DNA of 64,000 nt from Deinococcus actinosclerus (GTDB lineage: Bacteria; Deinococcota; Deinococci; Deinococcales; Deinococcaceae), in contig NZ_CP013910.1 in the NCBI RefSeq assembly GCF_001507665.1, positions 1,673,501 to 1,737,500 on the forward strand, in the 5' to 3' direction. A model generated the notes under the pieces. That model saw only the letters and a program-made list of their open reading frames with translations, was not told the origin of the DNA and did not search any database. The position numbers and the translations under genes are program-made. Positions 13,131 to 22,449 of the stretch are shown here, piece by piece (the first letter of the stretch is position 1; each line of letters opens with the position of its first letter).

Positions 13131-13959
13131 GCCCACCCCGGACGGCCCGCTGACCTTCTCGTTCCTGACGCTGTTTCCCGAGTTGCTGGCGCCCTTCGCG
13201 TCCGAGGCGATCCTCGGGAAGGCGCGCGAACGGGGGCTGGTGGACGTGAATCTCGTGAACATGCGGGACTTCTCGCAGAACAAACACCTGAAGGTGGACG
13301 ACACGCCCTACGGGGGCGGGGCGGGCATGGTGATCCGCGTGGACGTCGCCGAACGGGCACTCGCCAGCCTGCCGCCCGCCGACGAGGTGATCCTGTTCAG
13401 TCCGGCCGGGCAGCCGCTGACGCAGGCGGTCGCGGAGGAACTGGCCGCGAAGTCGCACCTCGCATTCCTGTGCGGCCGCTACGAGGGCTTCGACGCCCGC
13501 GTGGAGGGGCTGGTCACGCGCGAGCTGAGCATCGGGGACTTCGTGATGATGGGCGGCGAGGCGGCCGCCGCGTGCGTGCTGGAGGCCGTGGCCCGGTTGC
13601 GGCCCGGCGTGCTGGGCGACGCGGACTCGCACCGGGCGGACTCGTTCAGTTCAGGCCTGCTGGATTACCCCGAGTACACGCGGCCCCTGGCGTGGCAGGC
13701 GCAGGAGGTGCCGGAGGTGCTGCGCGGCGGGAACCACGCGGCCATCGCGGCGTGGCGGCGCGAGCAGGCCCTGAAGCGCACGCTGGCGCGCCGTCCGGAT
13801 CTGCTGGCCTCGGCCCCGCTCACCCCACAGGACAGCGCCACGCTGCTGGCCCTGGGCGCCACCCCGGACGACCTGAGGGCCTGGGGCGCGCCCCCTCCGC
13901 CACCCCCGAAAAAGGTGAAACGGCGCAGGAAGCCGGACGACACGCCCTCCGGAACGTGA
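13120..13959 (+). CDS. trmD: tRNA (guanine(37)-N1)-methyltransferase TrmD
   Basis: 279 residues. TrmD adds the methyl group at N1 of G37 in tRNAs that read C-starting codons, which prevents +1 frameshifts. Signatures include FLTLFPELL, the trefoil-knot SAM site [13 protein letters not shown] and [14 protein letters not shown], and DYPEYTRPL. The ATG at 13120 is preferred to 13099 because the extra residues do not belong to the family. The C-terminus adds a Pro-rich, basic tail (about 30 residues after the conserved fold). It is translated from a start inside the end of rimM. Confidence 0.94.
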   Translation: MTPEPTPDGPLTFSFLTLFPELLAPFASEAILGKARERGLVDVNLVNMRDFSQNKHLKVDDTPYGGGAGMVIRVDVAERALASLPPADEVILFSPAGQPLTQAVAEELAAKSHLAFLCGRYEGFDARVEGLVTRELSIGDFVMMGGEAAAACVLEAVARLRPGVLGDADSHRADSFSSGLLDYPEYTRPLAWQAQEVPEVLRGGNHAAIAAWRREQALKRTLARRPDLLASAPLTPQDSATLLALGATPDDLRAWGAPPPPPPKKVKRRRKPDDTPSGT

Positions 13960-13986
13960 GAGTCCAGTCAAGACTCCTTTTCTTCT
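13960..13986 (+). terminator. Weak terminator after trmD
   Basis: GAGTC and GACTC form a 5-bp stem with a 7-base loop directly after the trmD stop, followed by CTTTTCTTCT. The stem is short but the T-run is good. Confidence 0.45.
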
Positions 13987-14036
13987 GTGGGATGCACTCA
14001 AGTTGCGGGGGGCAGAACGCGCCAGCATAGCAGCCT

Positions 14037-14651
14037 ATGCGCGTTCCGCTGTTTCCCCTGCCGAATCTGGTGCTCTTCCCGGGCGTGGTCCTGCCACTCT
14101 ACGTGTTCGAGCCCCGGTACCGCACGCTGCTGGCCGACGTGCAGGCCAGCGGGGAGCCGTTCGGGATCGTGCGCATCCTCCAGACGTCCAAGGAGTCCGA
14201 CCTGCCGTTCCAGGACCGGGTCTCGCGCGTGGGCACGCTGGCGCACCTGCGGCACGCCGACCCCCACGAGGACGGCACGAGCACGATCATCATCGCGGGC
14301 GGCGAGCGGTTCCAGGTGCAGGCGTTCCACACGGACCACCCATACCTGAGTGCCGACGTGGCCCTGTGGCCGCTGGCCGCCGAGGCGGAGCTGAACCCGC
14401 TGGAGGCCGAGCAGGCGGCGCAGGCCACCGCCCGTGAACTGCTGTCCGCCCTGCTGCGCCTGAACCCGGAGAACACCGACGCCCTGCGCGCCGCCGCTCC
14501 GGACGATCCCCTCCTGATCGCCAGTTTCGCCGCGAGCGTCCTGCCCCTGAGCGGCGAGGCCCGCGAGGACGCCCTGCGCGCCCGGACGCTGCTCGACCGG
14601 CTCGGTCACCTGCTGGCACAGGTCCCGACGACCGCGAAGACGCTGAACTGA
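14037..14651 (+). CDS. LON peptidase substrate-binding domain protein
   Basis: 204 residues matching only the N-terminal substrate-binding domain of Lon protease: [20 protein letters not shown] and FEPRYR at the start, then the beta-rich core and a helical end. There is no AAA module and no Ser-Lys protease domain, so this is the stand-alone (YcbM/YcgL-like LON-domain) type of protein. Its job is not established; a role in substrate recognition is a guess from the fold. It is a single gene between trmD and recG. Confidence 0.85.
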   Translation: MRVPLFPLPNLVLFPGVVLPLYVFEPRYRTLLADVQASGEPFGIVRILQTSKESDLPFQDRVSRVGTLAHLRHADPHEDGTSTIIIAGGERFQVQAFHTDHPYLSADVALWPLAAEAELNPLEAEQAAQATARELLSALLRLNPENTDALRAAAPDDPLLIASFAASVLPLSGEAREDALRARTLLDRLGHLLAQVPTTAKTLN

Positions 14652-14660
14652 CGGGCAGGG

Positions 14661-14713
14661 GTCGAGGGTCTAAACGTCTAAGGGGAATAGTCTCAGACGC
14701 TTGGACCCTCGAC
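14661..14713. repeat. Imperfect inverted repeat upstream of recG
   Basis: GTCGAGGGTC at 14661-14670 pairs perfectly with GACCCTCGAC at 14704-14713. The inner parts (CTAAACGTCTAA and TCTCAGACGCTTG) are imperfectly complementary. The AT-richer, structured make-up differs from the surroundings and looks like a dispersed repeat or small terminator. Confidence 0.5.
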
Positions 14714-14762
14714 TCTCTGACCCACCAACATTCTGCCCCACACAGAATCCGCCCCACTCTGA

Positions 14763-14768
14763 TAGGCT
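14763..14768 (+). promoter_or_regulatory. -10 box for recG, near-leaderless
   Basis: TAGGCT lies nine bases before the recG ATG at 14778. No ribosome binding site is seen. Confidence 0.45.
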
Positions 14769-14777
14769 GTCTGTCCG

Positions 14778-17126
14778 ATGGCGACGGTGGCGGAATTACA
14801 GGAGAAACTGCGGCGGCCGCTGGCGGCAGAACTGGCGTCCGGCTGCCAGAACCGCGTGGTGGCGGGCGGCGTGGAGAAACTGCTGGCCTCGCCACTGGGG
14901 AACCCCTTCCCGAAGGTGCGCGAGGCGCTGGCCGGGTACGCGGCCCTGGACGCGGCCGGGCGCGAGGTGGCCCTGCGCGCCGCCCTGGACCTCCTCACCG
15001 GCACGCCCGCGAAGGGAACGGCCCCGAAAGCGGCCCCGGTCGCCCGGCGCGCCGCCGTCCCCACCGCCGCGCCCGGTGAGCGCCTGCCGCCGGACGCGCC
15101 GGTCGAGCGGCTCGACAGTGGCCCCGGCGGCGCGCGCAAGCTGCACACGCTGGGCCTGCACCTGCTGCGCGACGTGCTGCACGCCTACCCCCACAGGCAC
15201 GAGGACCGCCGCGCCCTGCCGGACCTGTCCGAGGTCGAGGACGGCCAGAAGGTCACGGTGGAGGGCCGCGTGGTCGCCAAGTCCCGCCGCAGCCCCAAGC
15301 CCGGCATGCAGATCCTGGACGTGACGCTGGAGACGCCGTCCGGTGGGCGCGTGAAGGCCACGTGGTTCAACCAGCCGTGGGTGGAAAAGCAGCTACGTGA
15401 GGGCGCCCGGCTGGTCCTGACGGGCCGCGTGAAGCGCTTCGGGCGCAGCGTGCAGCTGGGCGTGGAGCACCTAGAGACGGTGGACGGCGCGCAGGACAGC
15501 CTCAGCACCGGGCGGATCGTGGGCGTGTACGACGCGAAGGACGGCATCTCGCAGGAGTTCCTGCGCCGCGCCGCGTTCCGCACCCTCCAGGCCGTGCCGC
15601 TCGACGATTACCTGCCCGCACACTGGCGGCGGCAGTACGGCGTGACCGACCTGGGCGACGCCCTGTGGGGCATCCACTTCCCGGCGGACGAGGCGCACCT
15701 GAGCCGCGCGAACCACCGCCTGCGCTTCGACGAGTACCTGTTCCTGGAACTGCGCATGCTCCTCCAGGGTGAGGACGCCGTGCTGCAGGGCAAACGCTTC
15801 AACGCGAAGGGGGACGACATCCACACCTTCGAGGGCGCGCTGCCGTTCCGCTTCACGAACGCGCAGCGGCGCGTGCTGCTGGAGATCACGGACGACATGC
15901 GCAGCGACCGCCAGATGGCCCGCCTCGTGCAGGGGGACGTGGGGAGCGGCAAGACCGCCGTGGCCGCCTGCGCCCTGTACCTCGCCGTGCGCGACGGTTA
16001 CCAGGGCGCGCTGATGGCCCCCACCGAGATCCTCGCGCGGCAGCACTACGCGAACCTCGTCGGCTACCTCGGGCAACTCGACATCCGCGTGGGCCTCCTC
16101 ATCGGCGCGATGACGCCCAAAGCGAAACTGGAGATGCAGACCCGCATCGCGGAAGGAGACGTGGACGTCGTCGTGGGCACCCAGGCCCTCATCCAGGAGA
16201 ACGTCCGCTTCGACAACCTCGGGCTGGCCGTCGTGGACGAAGAGCACCGTTTCGGCGTGCAGCAGCGCCGCAAGCTCCTCGCGGGCCGCCCCGACGTACT
16301 CGTCATGAGCGCCACACCCATCCCCCGCTCGCTGGCGCTCACCGCGTACGGCGACCTGGAACTCAGCGTCATCGACGAACTGCCGCCGGGCCGCACGCCC
16401 ATCGAGACCAAACTGATTCAGGACACCGCCCGGCAGCAGGCGTACGGGTTCGTCATGCGCCAGATCCGCGAGGGGCGGCAGGCCTTCGTCGTCACCGCCC
16501 TGATCGAGGAGAACGAGAACCTCGAACTGCTCGCCGCCACGCAACTCGCCGACGACCTGGGGACCATCCTCCCCGAGGCGCGCATCGACCTGCTGCACGG
16601 CAAGATGAGCGCCGCCGAGAAGGACTTTGTCATGGACCGCTTCCGCGCGCACGACTTCGACATTCTCGTGTCCACCACCGTCATCGAGGTCGGCGTGGAC
16701 GTCCCCAACGCCACCGTCATGGTCATCGAGAACGCCGAACGCTTCGGCCTCGCCCAGCTGCACCAGCTGCGCGGCCGCGTCGGCCGGGGCAGCGCCCAGA
16801 GCTACTGCGTCCTGATCGCCGGGGAACACAGCAAGAAAACCCGCCAGCGCCTCAAGATCATCGAAGGCAGCACCGACGGGTTCGTGATCGCCGAGGCCGA
16901 CCTGAAACTCCGCGGCCCCGGCGAGATCCGCGGCACCCGCCAGAGCGGCATCCCGGACCTGCGCCTCGCGGACCTCGCCAACGACACGCAGATCATCGAA
17001 CAGGCCCGCGAACTCGCCAAGCACATCCTCGCGCACGACCCGAAACTGGAACACCCGCGCCTCCAGTACCTGCGCAGCGAACTCCAGAACCGCAGCCAGA
17101 GCGTCGCCTACAGAGAAGTGATCTGA
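14778..17126 (+). CDS. recG: ATP-dependent DNA helicase RecG
   Basis: 782 residues. RecG reverses stalled replication forks and branch-migrates Holliday junctions. After an N-terminal extension of about 100 residues (seen in several families) comes the OB wedge domain (about 150-250), then the helicase motor: [11 protein letters not shown] (Walker A), the DEEH box with [19 protein letters not shown] (motif III), [13 protein letters not shown] and QLRGRVGR (motifs V and VI). The C-terminal TRG region follows with [10 protein letters not shown]. All motifs are intact. Given the DNA-repair reputation of the genus, the extra N-terminal domain may matter, but this is only inference. The next gene lies 136 bases away. 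Confidence 0.95.
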   Translation: MATVAELQEKLRRPLAAELASGCQNRVVAGGVEKLLASPLGNPFPKVREALAGYAALDAAGREVALRAALDLLTGTPAKGTAPKAAPVARRAAVPTAAPGERLPPDAPVERLDSGPGGARKLHTLGLHLLRDVLHAYPHRHEDRRALPDLSEVEDGQKVTVEGRVVAKSRRSPKPGMQILDVTLETPSGGRVKATWFNQPWVEKQLREGARLVLTGRVKRFGRSVQLGVEHLETVDGAQDSLSTGRIVGVYDAKDGISQEFLRRAAFRTLQAVPLDDYLPAHWRRQYGVTDLGDALWGIHFPADEAHLSRANHRLRFDEYLFLELRMLLQGEDAVLQGKRFNAKGDDIHTFEGALPFRFTNAQRRVLLEITDDMRSDRQMARLVQGDVGSGKTAVAACALYLAVRDGYQGALMAPTEILARQHYANLVGYLGQLDIRVGLLIGAMTPKAKLEMQTRIAEGDVDVVVGTQALIQENVRFDNLGLAVVDEEHRFGVQQRRKLLAGRPDVLVMSATPIPRSLALTAYGDLELSVIDELPPGRTPIETKLIQDTARQQAYGFVMRQIREGRQAFVVTALIEENENLELLAATQLADDLGTILPEARIDLLHGKMSAAEKDFVMDRFRAHDFDILVSTTVIEVGVDVPNATVMVIENAERFGLAQLHQLRGRVGRGSAQSYCVLIAGEHSKKTRQRLKIIEGSTDGFVIAEADLKLRGPGEIRGTRQSGIPDLRLADLANDTQIIEQARELAKHILAHDPKLEHPRLQYLRSELQNRSQSVAYREVI

Positions 17127-17136
17127 TGTGGATTCC

Positions 17137-17166
17137 GATTGAATGGTTTGCAAAAACCGTTCAATC
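17137..17166. repeat. Hairpin repeat, copy 1, after recG
   Basis: GATTGAATGGTTT (17137-17149), loop GCAA, then AAACCGTTCAATC (17154-17166): a 13-bp stem with one G-T pair. A similar hairpin (TTGAACGGTT ... AACCGTCCAA) lies at 17757-17786 on the other side of the small HAD gene. It could end recG transcription, but there is no T-run. Confidence 0.55.
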
Positions 17167-17262
17167 CGAGCGGATGCGAGAAGGAACAGAGCGGGTTCCG
17201 GACGTGAAGCTGGCGACCCGGTGCCGTTCCGGGTCGCCAACGAAACAGACGGAATCCGTATG

Positions 17263-17619
17263 ATGGCCCCGCCACCGCTTGTGGTGTACGTGGATGTGGA
17301 CGAGACGCTGGTGCGGAACGTGGGGCGGTCGCGGGTGCCGATCCCGGGGGCGATCGCGCACGTGCGGGAGCTGGCGGCGCAGGGCGCAGAGTTGTACTGC
17401 TGGAGTTCTGGCGGGGCCAAGTACGCGCGGGACAGTGCGCTTGAGGTGGGCCTGGAGGGCGTGTTCACGGCGTTCCTGCCCAAACCGCAGGTCCTGCTGG
17501 ACGACCAGCGGGTCGAGTCGTGGTGGCGGCTGATGCAGGTGCATCCGCTGTCCTGCCCGGGCGAGTCGGTAGCGTCCTACCGGGAGGCGCTGGACAGCAC
17601 CCGCCGGTCAGAGCGCTGA
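17263..17619 (+). CDS. Small HAD-like hydrolase
   Basis: About 118 residues from the ATG at 17263 (an ATG at 17260 is equally possible). The N-terminus LVVYVDVDETLVRN carries HAD motif I (DxDxT/V), and LYCWSSGGAKYAR carries the motif II serine. The C-terminal part PQVLLDDQRVESW places a DD pair at motif IV, with no obvious cap domain. Proteins this small are minimal HAD phosphatases; the substrate is unknown. The gene is boxed in by two similar hairpins and followed by a strong perfect hairpin. Its upstream region is unusually structured. Confidence 0.7.
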   Translation: MAPPPLVVYVDVDETLVRNVGRSRVPIPGAIAHVRELAAQGAELYCWSSGGAKYARDSALEVGLEGVFTAFLPKPQVLLDDQRVESWWRLMQVHPLSCPGESVASYREALDSTRRSER

Positions 17620-17682
17620 GGCCCTGACCGGCGGGTGGGAACGGTTCTGTTGAACCGGTGTTCTCCGGATTCCGTCCGTTTC

Positions 17683-17715
17683 GTGGGCCGATCGGTGACC
17701 TTCCGATCGGCCCAC
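17683..17715 (+). terminator. Perfect hairpin terminator after the small HAD gene
   Basis: GTGGGCCGATCGG and CCGATCGGCCCAC form a perfect 13-bp stem with a 7-base loop, followed by TCCTCTTCC. It lies between two convergent genes. Confidence 0.6.
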
Positions 17716-17756
17716 TCCTCTTCCGGAACCCTGGCGTCTCCTTCTCGCTCTGCTCG

Positions 17757-17786
17757 GGTTGAACGGTTCGTGTAAACCGTCCAACC
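17757..17786. repeat. Hairpin repeat, copy 2, before the ferritin-like gene end
   Basis: GGTTGAACGGTT (17757-17768) and AACCGTCCAACC (17775-17786) pair with one mismatch. It is the same kind of hairpin as at 17137-17166 (shared TTGAA-x-GGTT and AAACCGT words). Because the two genes here converge, it may act as a terminator for the minus-strand gene. Confidence 0.5.
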
Positions 17787-17796
17787 GGAGTCCGGC

Positions 17797-18726
17797 TTAT
17801 TTGATGTTGCCGTTCAGGCCGTTGGGGTAGAAGCCGCCCTTCTTCGCGCCGGGGGCGAGGTAGACGATGTTCAGCACTTCGCGGGTGCTGCGGGGGAACG
17901 CGACGCCGTTCGCGTCGGCCGGGGCGATGACGGCGCGGCCGGCGTTGTCGGTGAGGCCCTGATCCTTCATGCCGCCGACCTTGCCGCGCAGGTTGCTGAT
18001 GGCCTGCACGACCTGCCCGACGTACAGGCCAGCGGCGGCGGTGACCTGACGCTGCTGGAAGAGCATGCTGCGGATGGCGCCGCCGTGGTACGCCTCAACG
18101 GCGAGGATGCCGGCGGCGGCCTGGAGGTACGCGGGGTTGGTGATCAGGGTCGCGGCGCCGTTGTAGGCGGTGACGCCCACGTCCTCGAAGATGAACGCGC
18201 CGTGCAGGAAGAACAGGTCGTTGGCGAAGGGGTTGAAGCCGTCGATCTTCCCGCCGCTCGCGGCCTGTCCGGCGGCGCGGAAGGCGCCGTTCAGGTCGAT
18301 GACGGGGCGGGGCGCGGCGGCCTTGCCGAGTGCGCCGTGCAGGAACTTGACGTGCGCGAGTTCGTCCTCGGCGATGTCGCGGGCGAGGGCCTGGACGTTG
18401 CCGTCCTTGAACTGCATGCCGCGGTCCTGGTCGAGGCTGGCGGGCAGGATGATGTCGGCGCCGCCGCCGATCTTGCGCAGTTCGTTCACGCGGCCCACGG
18501 CGGCGAGGTAGAAGGCCGCTTCGAGATACTCGAGGTTCAGGGCGAAGTTCAGGACGTCGCCGTCGATGTTCTTGGCGGGGGCGGCGCTGGCGGTGCTGCC
18601 CGCGGTGAGGCCCATGGCGGCGGCGCCCAGGCCGAGCTTGCCGAGGAAGCCCATGGCGGCGCGGCGGTTCATGGCGGACTCGTTGGTGGCGTCGGTGATG
18701 TTCTGCTGTTCGGTGTCGTGGCTCAT
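17797..18726 (-). CDS. Tat-exported ferritin-like domain protein (desiccation-related type)
   Basis: 309 residues. The N-terminal region has a twin-arginine export signal ([19 protein letters not shown]) ending near SASAAP. The mature part is helical with ferritin-like metal-ligand motifs: [24 protein letters not shown] (the ExxH pair) and [17 protein letters not shown] (a second ExxH). The family is the Ferritin_2/desiccation-related group described from plants and from extremotolerant bacteria. A role in binding iron or in oxidative and drying stress outside the membrane is inferred from the family only. Export in folded form fits a metal cofactor. It is a single gene diverging from the HIT gene. 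Confidence 0.85.
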   Translation of the reverse strand: MSHDTEQQNITDATNESAMNRRAAMGFLGKLGLGAAAMGLTAGSTASAAPAKNIDGDVLNFALNLEYLEAAFYLAAVGRVNELRKIGGGADIILPASLDQDRGMQFKDGNVQALARDIAEDELAHVKFLHGALGKAAAPRPVIDLNGAFRAAGQAASGGKIDGFNPFANDLFFLHGAFIFEDVGVTAYNGAATLITNPAYLQAAAGILAVEAYHGGAIRSMLFQQRQVTAAAGLYVGQVVQAISNLRGKVGGMKDQGLTDNAGRAVIAPADANGVAFPRSTREVLNIVYLAPGAKKGGFYPNGLNGNIK

Positions 18727-18920
18727 GCCAGTGCTCCTGGGTGTGGTCGCCCCTGGACGCCGCCTGTCGGGGGGTCCGGTGTGGGGGTGGGGAGGTTGGA
18801 GGGGTGAGCCCTCGCCGGGTGGCGGGGGTCGTGCTTGACATCCAGCCATATGCAGGGGCGCGGGCGGTTGGATCACGACCGGGCTGAACGTGAACGTCAC
18901 ATGAAGGCGAGTGGGGTGGG

Positions 18921-18926
18921 TAGAGT
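18921..18926 (+). promoter_or_regulatory. -10 box for the HIT gene, leaderless type
   Basis: TAGAGT, then seven bases, then the ATG at 18934. This spacing decides the start. Confidence 0.55.
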
Positions 18927-18933
18927 GGGCGGC

Positions 18934-19272
18934 ATGAGTGACCAGCCCACCCTGTTCGAGCGGATCATCGCGCGGGAGATTCCCAGTGACATCGTGTTCG
19001 AGGACGAAAACTACATCGCGATCCGGGATATCGCACCGAAGGCTCCCGTTCACCTCCTGGTGATTCCCAAGCGGATGACGCCCCGCGTGGACGCCATCAC
19101 GGACGCCGCCGAGATGGGCGAGCTGTGGCTGACAGCCGTGAAGGTGGCGCGGCAGCACGCCGAGGATTACCGGCTGGTCGTGAACTGCGGGACCGGGGGC
19201 GGCCAGGTCATCTTCCACACGCACATTCACGTCCTGGCGGGCTGGGAGCACGGCCCGGACAGCGACACCTGA
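18934..19272 (+). CDS. HIT family nucleotide-binding hydrolase
   Basis: 112 residues, normal for the Hint branch of the HIT superfamily, which hydrolyses phosphoramidates such as adenosine 5'-monophosphoramidate. The His triad is HTHIHVLAG near residue 96-104. Other typical parts are [15 protein letters not shown] and HLLVIPKR. It overlaps the downstream HAD gene (TGATG), so the two are co-translated. Confidence 0.93.
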   Translation: MSDQPTLFERIIAREIPSDIVFEDENYIAIRDIAPKAPVHLLVIPKRMTPRVDAITDAAEMGELWLTAVKVARQHAEDYRLVVNCGTGGGQVIFHTHIHVLAGWEHGPDSDT

Positions 19273-19949
19273 TGCTGTTCGACGCGGTGCTGTTCGATCT
19301 GGACGGCGTGCTGGTGGACAGCGAGCACCTGGCGGAGGGCGTGTGGGTGCGGACGCTGGCCGAGCACGGCCTGCCCATTCAAGCGAACGAGTTCTCGCAT
19401 CTGGCGGTCGGGCAGACCTTCCCGAACGTGCTGCTGCGCCTTCAGGAGTTGCACGGCTGGACGGCCACGGACGCGTTCCTGCCGGTGCTGGAGGAGCGGT
19501 TCAATCAGGCGTTCCATGAGCTCCCGGCCATCGAGGGCGCGCGGGAGACGCTGCTGGCCCTGCGCGCGGCGGGCATTCCGTTCGCGGTGGCGAGCAACAG
19601 TGAACGGGGTCGCCTCCACCTGAAGCTGCGTTCGGCCGGACTGGCACAGCTGGTCGGGGAGCACGCCTACGACCCGTCGTGGGTGGGCGGGCGGGGCAAG
19701 CCGCACCCCGAGCTGTACGTGTTCGCGGCGGCGCAGCTGGGCGTGGACGTCACGCGCTGCGCGGTCGTCGAGGATTCCGTGCCGGGCGGCACGGCCGGGG
19801 TGCGCGCCGGGGCGACGCTGCTGGCGCTGCTGGCCGCCGGGCACATCCACCCGGACAGTGCCGCGCAGATGCAGGCCATCGGGGCCACGCAGGTGCTGCG
19901 CTCGCACCGGGAGTTGCAGGAGGCGCTGGGCCTGACGGGCAGCGGCTGA
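19272..19949 (+). CDS. HAD family phosphatase (phosphoglycolate phosphatase/beta-phosphoglucomutase-like)
   Basis: About 225 residues. Motif I is [10 protein letters not shown], motif II is VASNSERG, the motif III Lys lies in [10 protein letters not shown], and motif IV is VVEDSVPGG. The helical cap after motif I places it in HAD subfamily I with phosphoglycolate phosphatase-like enzymes. The exact sugar or glycol phosphate is not evident. Its start overlaps the stop of the HIT gene. Confidence 0.88.
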   Translation: MLFDAVLFDLDGVLVDSEHLAEGVWVRTLAEHGLPIQANEFSHLAVGQTFPNVLLRLQELHGWTATDAFLPVLEERFNQAFHELPAIEGARETLLALRAAGIPFAVASNSERGRLHLKLRSAGLAQLVGEHAYDPSWVGGRGKPHPELYVFAAAQLGVDVTRCAVVEDSVPGGTAGVRAGATLLALLAAGHIHPDSAAQMQAIGATQVLRSHRELQEALGLTGSG

Positions 19950-19983
19950 CAGGCGGGCGAGGCTCCGAGCACCTCGCCTTCGC

Positions 19984-20013
19984 TTGACTTCAAACTCTAC
20001 ATATGTTGTTAAT
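19984..20013 (+). promoter_or_regulatory. Promoter of the PadR operon with palindromic operator candidates
   Basis: TTGACT (19984-19989), an 18-base spacer and GTTAAT (20008-20013), five bases before the ATG. The spacer holds the palindrome ACATATGT, close to the ATGT/ACAT half-sites known for PadR proteins. A second palindrome, ATGAGTCAT (20012-20020), covers the start codon. Autoregulation is likely. Confidence 0.55.
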
Positions 20014-20018
20014 GAGTC

Positions 20019-20321
20019 ATGCCACGCTCCCCCAACTCCAGCCCGCACACGAAAGCCGTCCTGCACGCCCTCCAGCGCACCTACCCCGCCCACACCTACG
20101 GCTACGACCTGTCCAAGAGCACCGGTCTGAAAAGCGGGACCCTCTACCCCATCCTCCAGCGCCTGCACGAACAGGGCCACCTCGACGCCCAGTGGGAACA
20201 GTCCCCCCACCCCGGCAAACCCCCCCGCCATATCTACCGCCTGACCCAGAGCGGCCTCCAGCTGGCCCGTGACCGCCACGACCCCAGCCCCACCACCCGC
20301 ACCAGAGGAGCCCTGACATGA
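20019..20321 (+). CDS. PadR family transcriptional regulator
   Basis: 100 residues, the short PadR type. It is a winged-helix protein: YGYDLSKSTGLKSGTLYPILQRLHEQGHL is the recognition region (the typical [TS]-x-G-T-[LV]-Y-P-x-L core is SGTLYPIL), followed by the wing and a short C-terminus. PadR proteins usually repress the neighbouring membrane-protein or transporter genes. Here two membrane-protein genes follow with four-base overlaps, so it most likely controls them and itself. Confidence 0.9.
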   Translation: MPRSPNSSPHTKAVLHALQRTYPAHTYGYDLSKSTGLKSGTLYPILQRLHEQGHLDAQWEQSPHPGKPPRHIYRLTQSGLQLARDRHDPSPTTRTRGALT

Positions 20322-20878
20322 CCCACGACGACTGGCAGACCGGCATGCAGAACGAAGCAGACAGCGTTCAGGACACGGATTGGAGCCGCGACACCCACCA
20401 GAGTCTGCGCCACCGGCAGTTGGCCCACACCGCCCTGACCACACTGCTCGCCGCCACGGGCACCGTGACCGCCACCGCCGCCCTGACCCTGACCACCCAG
20501 TGGGGCGTCCTGACCCGCGAGGCCGCTCGCAACGGCGTGGACAGCTTGACCTTCCTGAAATGGAACCTCCTGGGTAACCCCCAGCCCATCACGACCATCA
20601 CCAGCAGCCAGGATCCACAACTGCCTATCGTCGGATTGATCCTGACCGTCTTCATGCTCGCCGCCGTTGCCACCCGCCTGCGCGTCCCCCACTGGATTAC
20701 GCTGCTGTGCGCCGCGCTGGGCACCATCACCATCTCCAGCCTCGGCAACCTGATCCTCAGTGACTTCGCCGGGTTCCCCACCTACCCCCTGAGCGTCGCA
20801 CTGGGTGTCGCCGCCCTCGGCATCGTCCTCGGTCTCCCCTTCCGCCACCAGCAGCAACAACCCCGGAGCCTCGCGTGA
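20318..20878 (+). CDS. PadR-linked membrane protein, first of two relatives
   Basis: 186 residues, function unknown. The N-terminus DDWQTGMQNEADSVQDTDW is soluble and acidic; then come about four hydrophobic segments (around residues 37-60, 101-121, 125-145 and 155-175). The N-terminal motif is shared with the next gene, so the two arose by duplication. The layout of a short acidic head plus membrane helices next to PadR recalls PadR/HAAS-type membrane-signalling pairs, but this is inference. Overlaps of 4 bases on each side show tight coupling. Confidence 0.65.
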   Translation: MTHDDWQTGMQNEADSVQDTDWSRDTHQSLRHRQLAHTALTTLLAATGTVTATAALTLTTQWGVLTREAARNGVDSLTFLKWNLLGNPQPITTITSSQDPQLPIVGLILTVFMLAAVATRLRVPHWITLLCAALGTITISSLGNLILSDFAGFPTYPLSVALGVAALGIVLGLPFRHQQQQPRSLA

Positions 20879-21351
20879 CCCCCGACGAGTGGATAACTGG
20901 CATGCAGAACGAAGCCTCCAGCGTGAACGACAGGGAATGGGCGATGGAAACGACACAGGCGGCGCGACGGTTCGGGTGGCGCGGTGCAGGTGAAGCGGCG
21001 GCGGTGTTCGCTGCTCTGGGCGTGGGCATGGTGCTGCTCGGGCAGTTCCTCTGGAGGTACGACGCGCCGGATGCCCTGTGGGTGGGCGTGATGCTCCTGA
21101 CGGGCGTAGCCGGGTCACTGCTGGGTGCCCGGCTCGTGGCGGCGCTGGAGGCCGGGGCGGGCGCGCTGGCGTTCCTGCCGGGCGCGTGGCTGGGCGTGTT
21201 GGGGTTGCAGGCGCTGCTGGGAGACGCGGCTCCATTCACGCCAATCGTCGGCGTGGCAGATGCAGATGGAGCGGTGCTGGCCGTGATCGCGGCGTGCGCG
21301 GCCGGAACGACCCAGCGAGTCATCACGCGACGGGCGCTCCTGACAGCCTGA
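20875..21351 (+). CDS. PadR-linked membrane protein, second of two relatives
   Basis: 158 residues, function unknown. The head DEWITGMQNEASSVNDREW matches the head of the preceding protein at most positions, and four hydrophobic segments follow (around 42-62, 68-85, 92-113 and 120-142). The GTG start overlaps the previous stop. Away from the head the two relatives differ clearly in sequence. A terminator hairpin follows. Confidence 0.65.
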   Translation: MTPDEWITGMQNEASSVNDREWAMETTQAARRFGWRGAGEAAAVFAALGVGMVLLGQFLWRYDAPDALWVGVMLLTGVAGSLLGARLVAALEAGAGALAFLPGAWLGVLGLQALLGDAAPFTPIVGVADADGAVLAVIAACAAGTTQRVITRRALLTA

Positions 21352-21363
21352 TGTGAGCAGCGG

Positions 21364-21401
21364 AGCGGACCGCCCCCATGTGCGCTGGGGTCGGTCCGCT
21401 C
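21364..21401. terminator. Terminator hairpin between convergent genes
   Basis: GAGCGGACCG (21364-21373) pairs with CGGTCCGCTC (21392-21401), and an inner CCCC/GGGG extends the stem. It lies between the PadR operon and sdaAA and can serve both; the + side has CTGTCCGTTT after it. Confidence 0.7.
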
Positions 21402-21408
21402 TGTCCGT

Positions 21409-22302
21409 TTACGCCAGGGGCAGTTCGATCATGCCGCCCGGCCCCTCGCCGTCCTTGCGGCCTTCCATGCGGGCGGTGACAGCCAGTCCGGTAGGCGTCT
21501 GGGCGAGACCCCCGTCGGCGGTTTCGCGCAGCGCGGCGGGCATCATGCGGCCCACGCTGGCCATCGCGCCCAGGACCTCGTCGGGCGGGATGAAGGATTC
21601 CAGTTGCGCCAGGGCAAGCTGGGCGGCGCTGACGGCATGCACGGCGTAGAAGGCGTTGCGGCTCACGCAGGGGACCTCCACGTACCCGCCGACCGGGTCG
21701 CACACGAGGCCGATGGTGTTCATGAGGGCCATGCTGGCGGCGTGCACGGCGGCGCGGGGGGTGCCGCCCATCAGTTCCACGATGGCGGCGGCGGCCATGG
21801 CCGCGCTGGAGCCGATCTCGGCCTGACAGCCGCCCGCCGCGCCGCTGATGAACATGCGCTTGCTGATGGCCTTGCCGATCCCGGCGGCGAGGATCATGGG
21901 GCTGACCAGCCGCTCGTCGGGAATACCGAGGTGGTCGGCCACGCCGATCAGCGCGCCGGGAATGGTGCCCGCGCTGCCGGCGGTGGGCGCGGCGACGATG
22001 CGGCCCATGCGGGCGTTCTCCTCGTTCACGGCCATCGCGTACGCCTGCACGCGCCGCAGCAGGGGCGCGCCCAGCACGTCCGGGGCGTCCCAGAGGCCCT
22101 TGGCGTTCCAGCCGACCATCCCCGTGATGCTCCTGGCGTCGCTGCTCAGGCCACGCTCGATGCTGGCGCGCATCTCGCGGATGCGGCGCAGCATCTCGGC
22201 GCGGATGTCGTCGGGGTGCAGGCCGGTCTCGGCGCAGTCCTGCGCGAGGATCCAGTCGGAGGCGGGATGGGGGGCGTTCAGGATGTCGTCGAGGGTGGTC
22301 AT
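21409..22302 (-). CDS. sdaAA: L-serine ammonia-lyase, iron-sulfur-dependent, alpha subunit
   Basis: 297 residues from the ATG at 22302, which has AGGA upstream. The enzyme converts L-serine to pyruvate and ammonia using a 4Fe-4S cluster. Alpha-subunit features: [31 protein letters not shown] (cluster Cys), [19 protein letters not shown] (the next two Cys). The beta subunit is encoded separately at 34624-35289, 12 kb away, instead of next to it as in many Firmicutes. Confidence 0.93.
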   Translation of the reverse strand: MTTLDDILNAPHPASDWILAQDCAETGLHPDDIRAEMLRRIREMRASIERGLSSDARSITGMVGWNAKGLWDAPDVLGAPLLRRVQAYAMAVNEENARMGRIVAAPTAGSAGTIPGALIGVADHLGIPDERLVSPMILAAGIGKAISKRMFISGAAGGCQAEIGSSAAMAAAAIVELMGGTPRAAVHAASMALMNTIGLVCDPVGGYVEVPCVSRNAFYAVHAVSAAQLALAQLESFIPPDEVLGAMASVGRMMPAALRETADGGLAQTPTGLAVTARMEGRKDGEGPGGMIELPLA

Positions 22303-22437
22303 GGCGTCCTTGAGGCGTGCGCGGCGCACGGAGGGTGAAAGGGTGAGGCGGCAGGGGAAAAGTGGCTCCCATCGTACGCCCCGGCCTGTCTAGCCGAATC
22401 AGCGCGCGGTGAGGCCGTCCGGAGCGCACGGACGCAG

Positions 22438-22443
22438 TACGGT
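22438..22443 (+). promoter_or_regulatory. -10 box for the histidine phosphatase gene, leaderless type
   Basis: TACGGT, six bases before the GTG at 22450. Confidence 0.4.
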
Positions 22444-22449
22444 GCATCC

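Noticed and set aside
17143..17262. Longer start for the small HAD protein at 17143
   Set aside because: The added residues come from the hairpin repeat and are not HAD-like.
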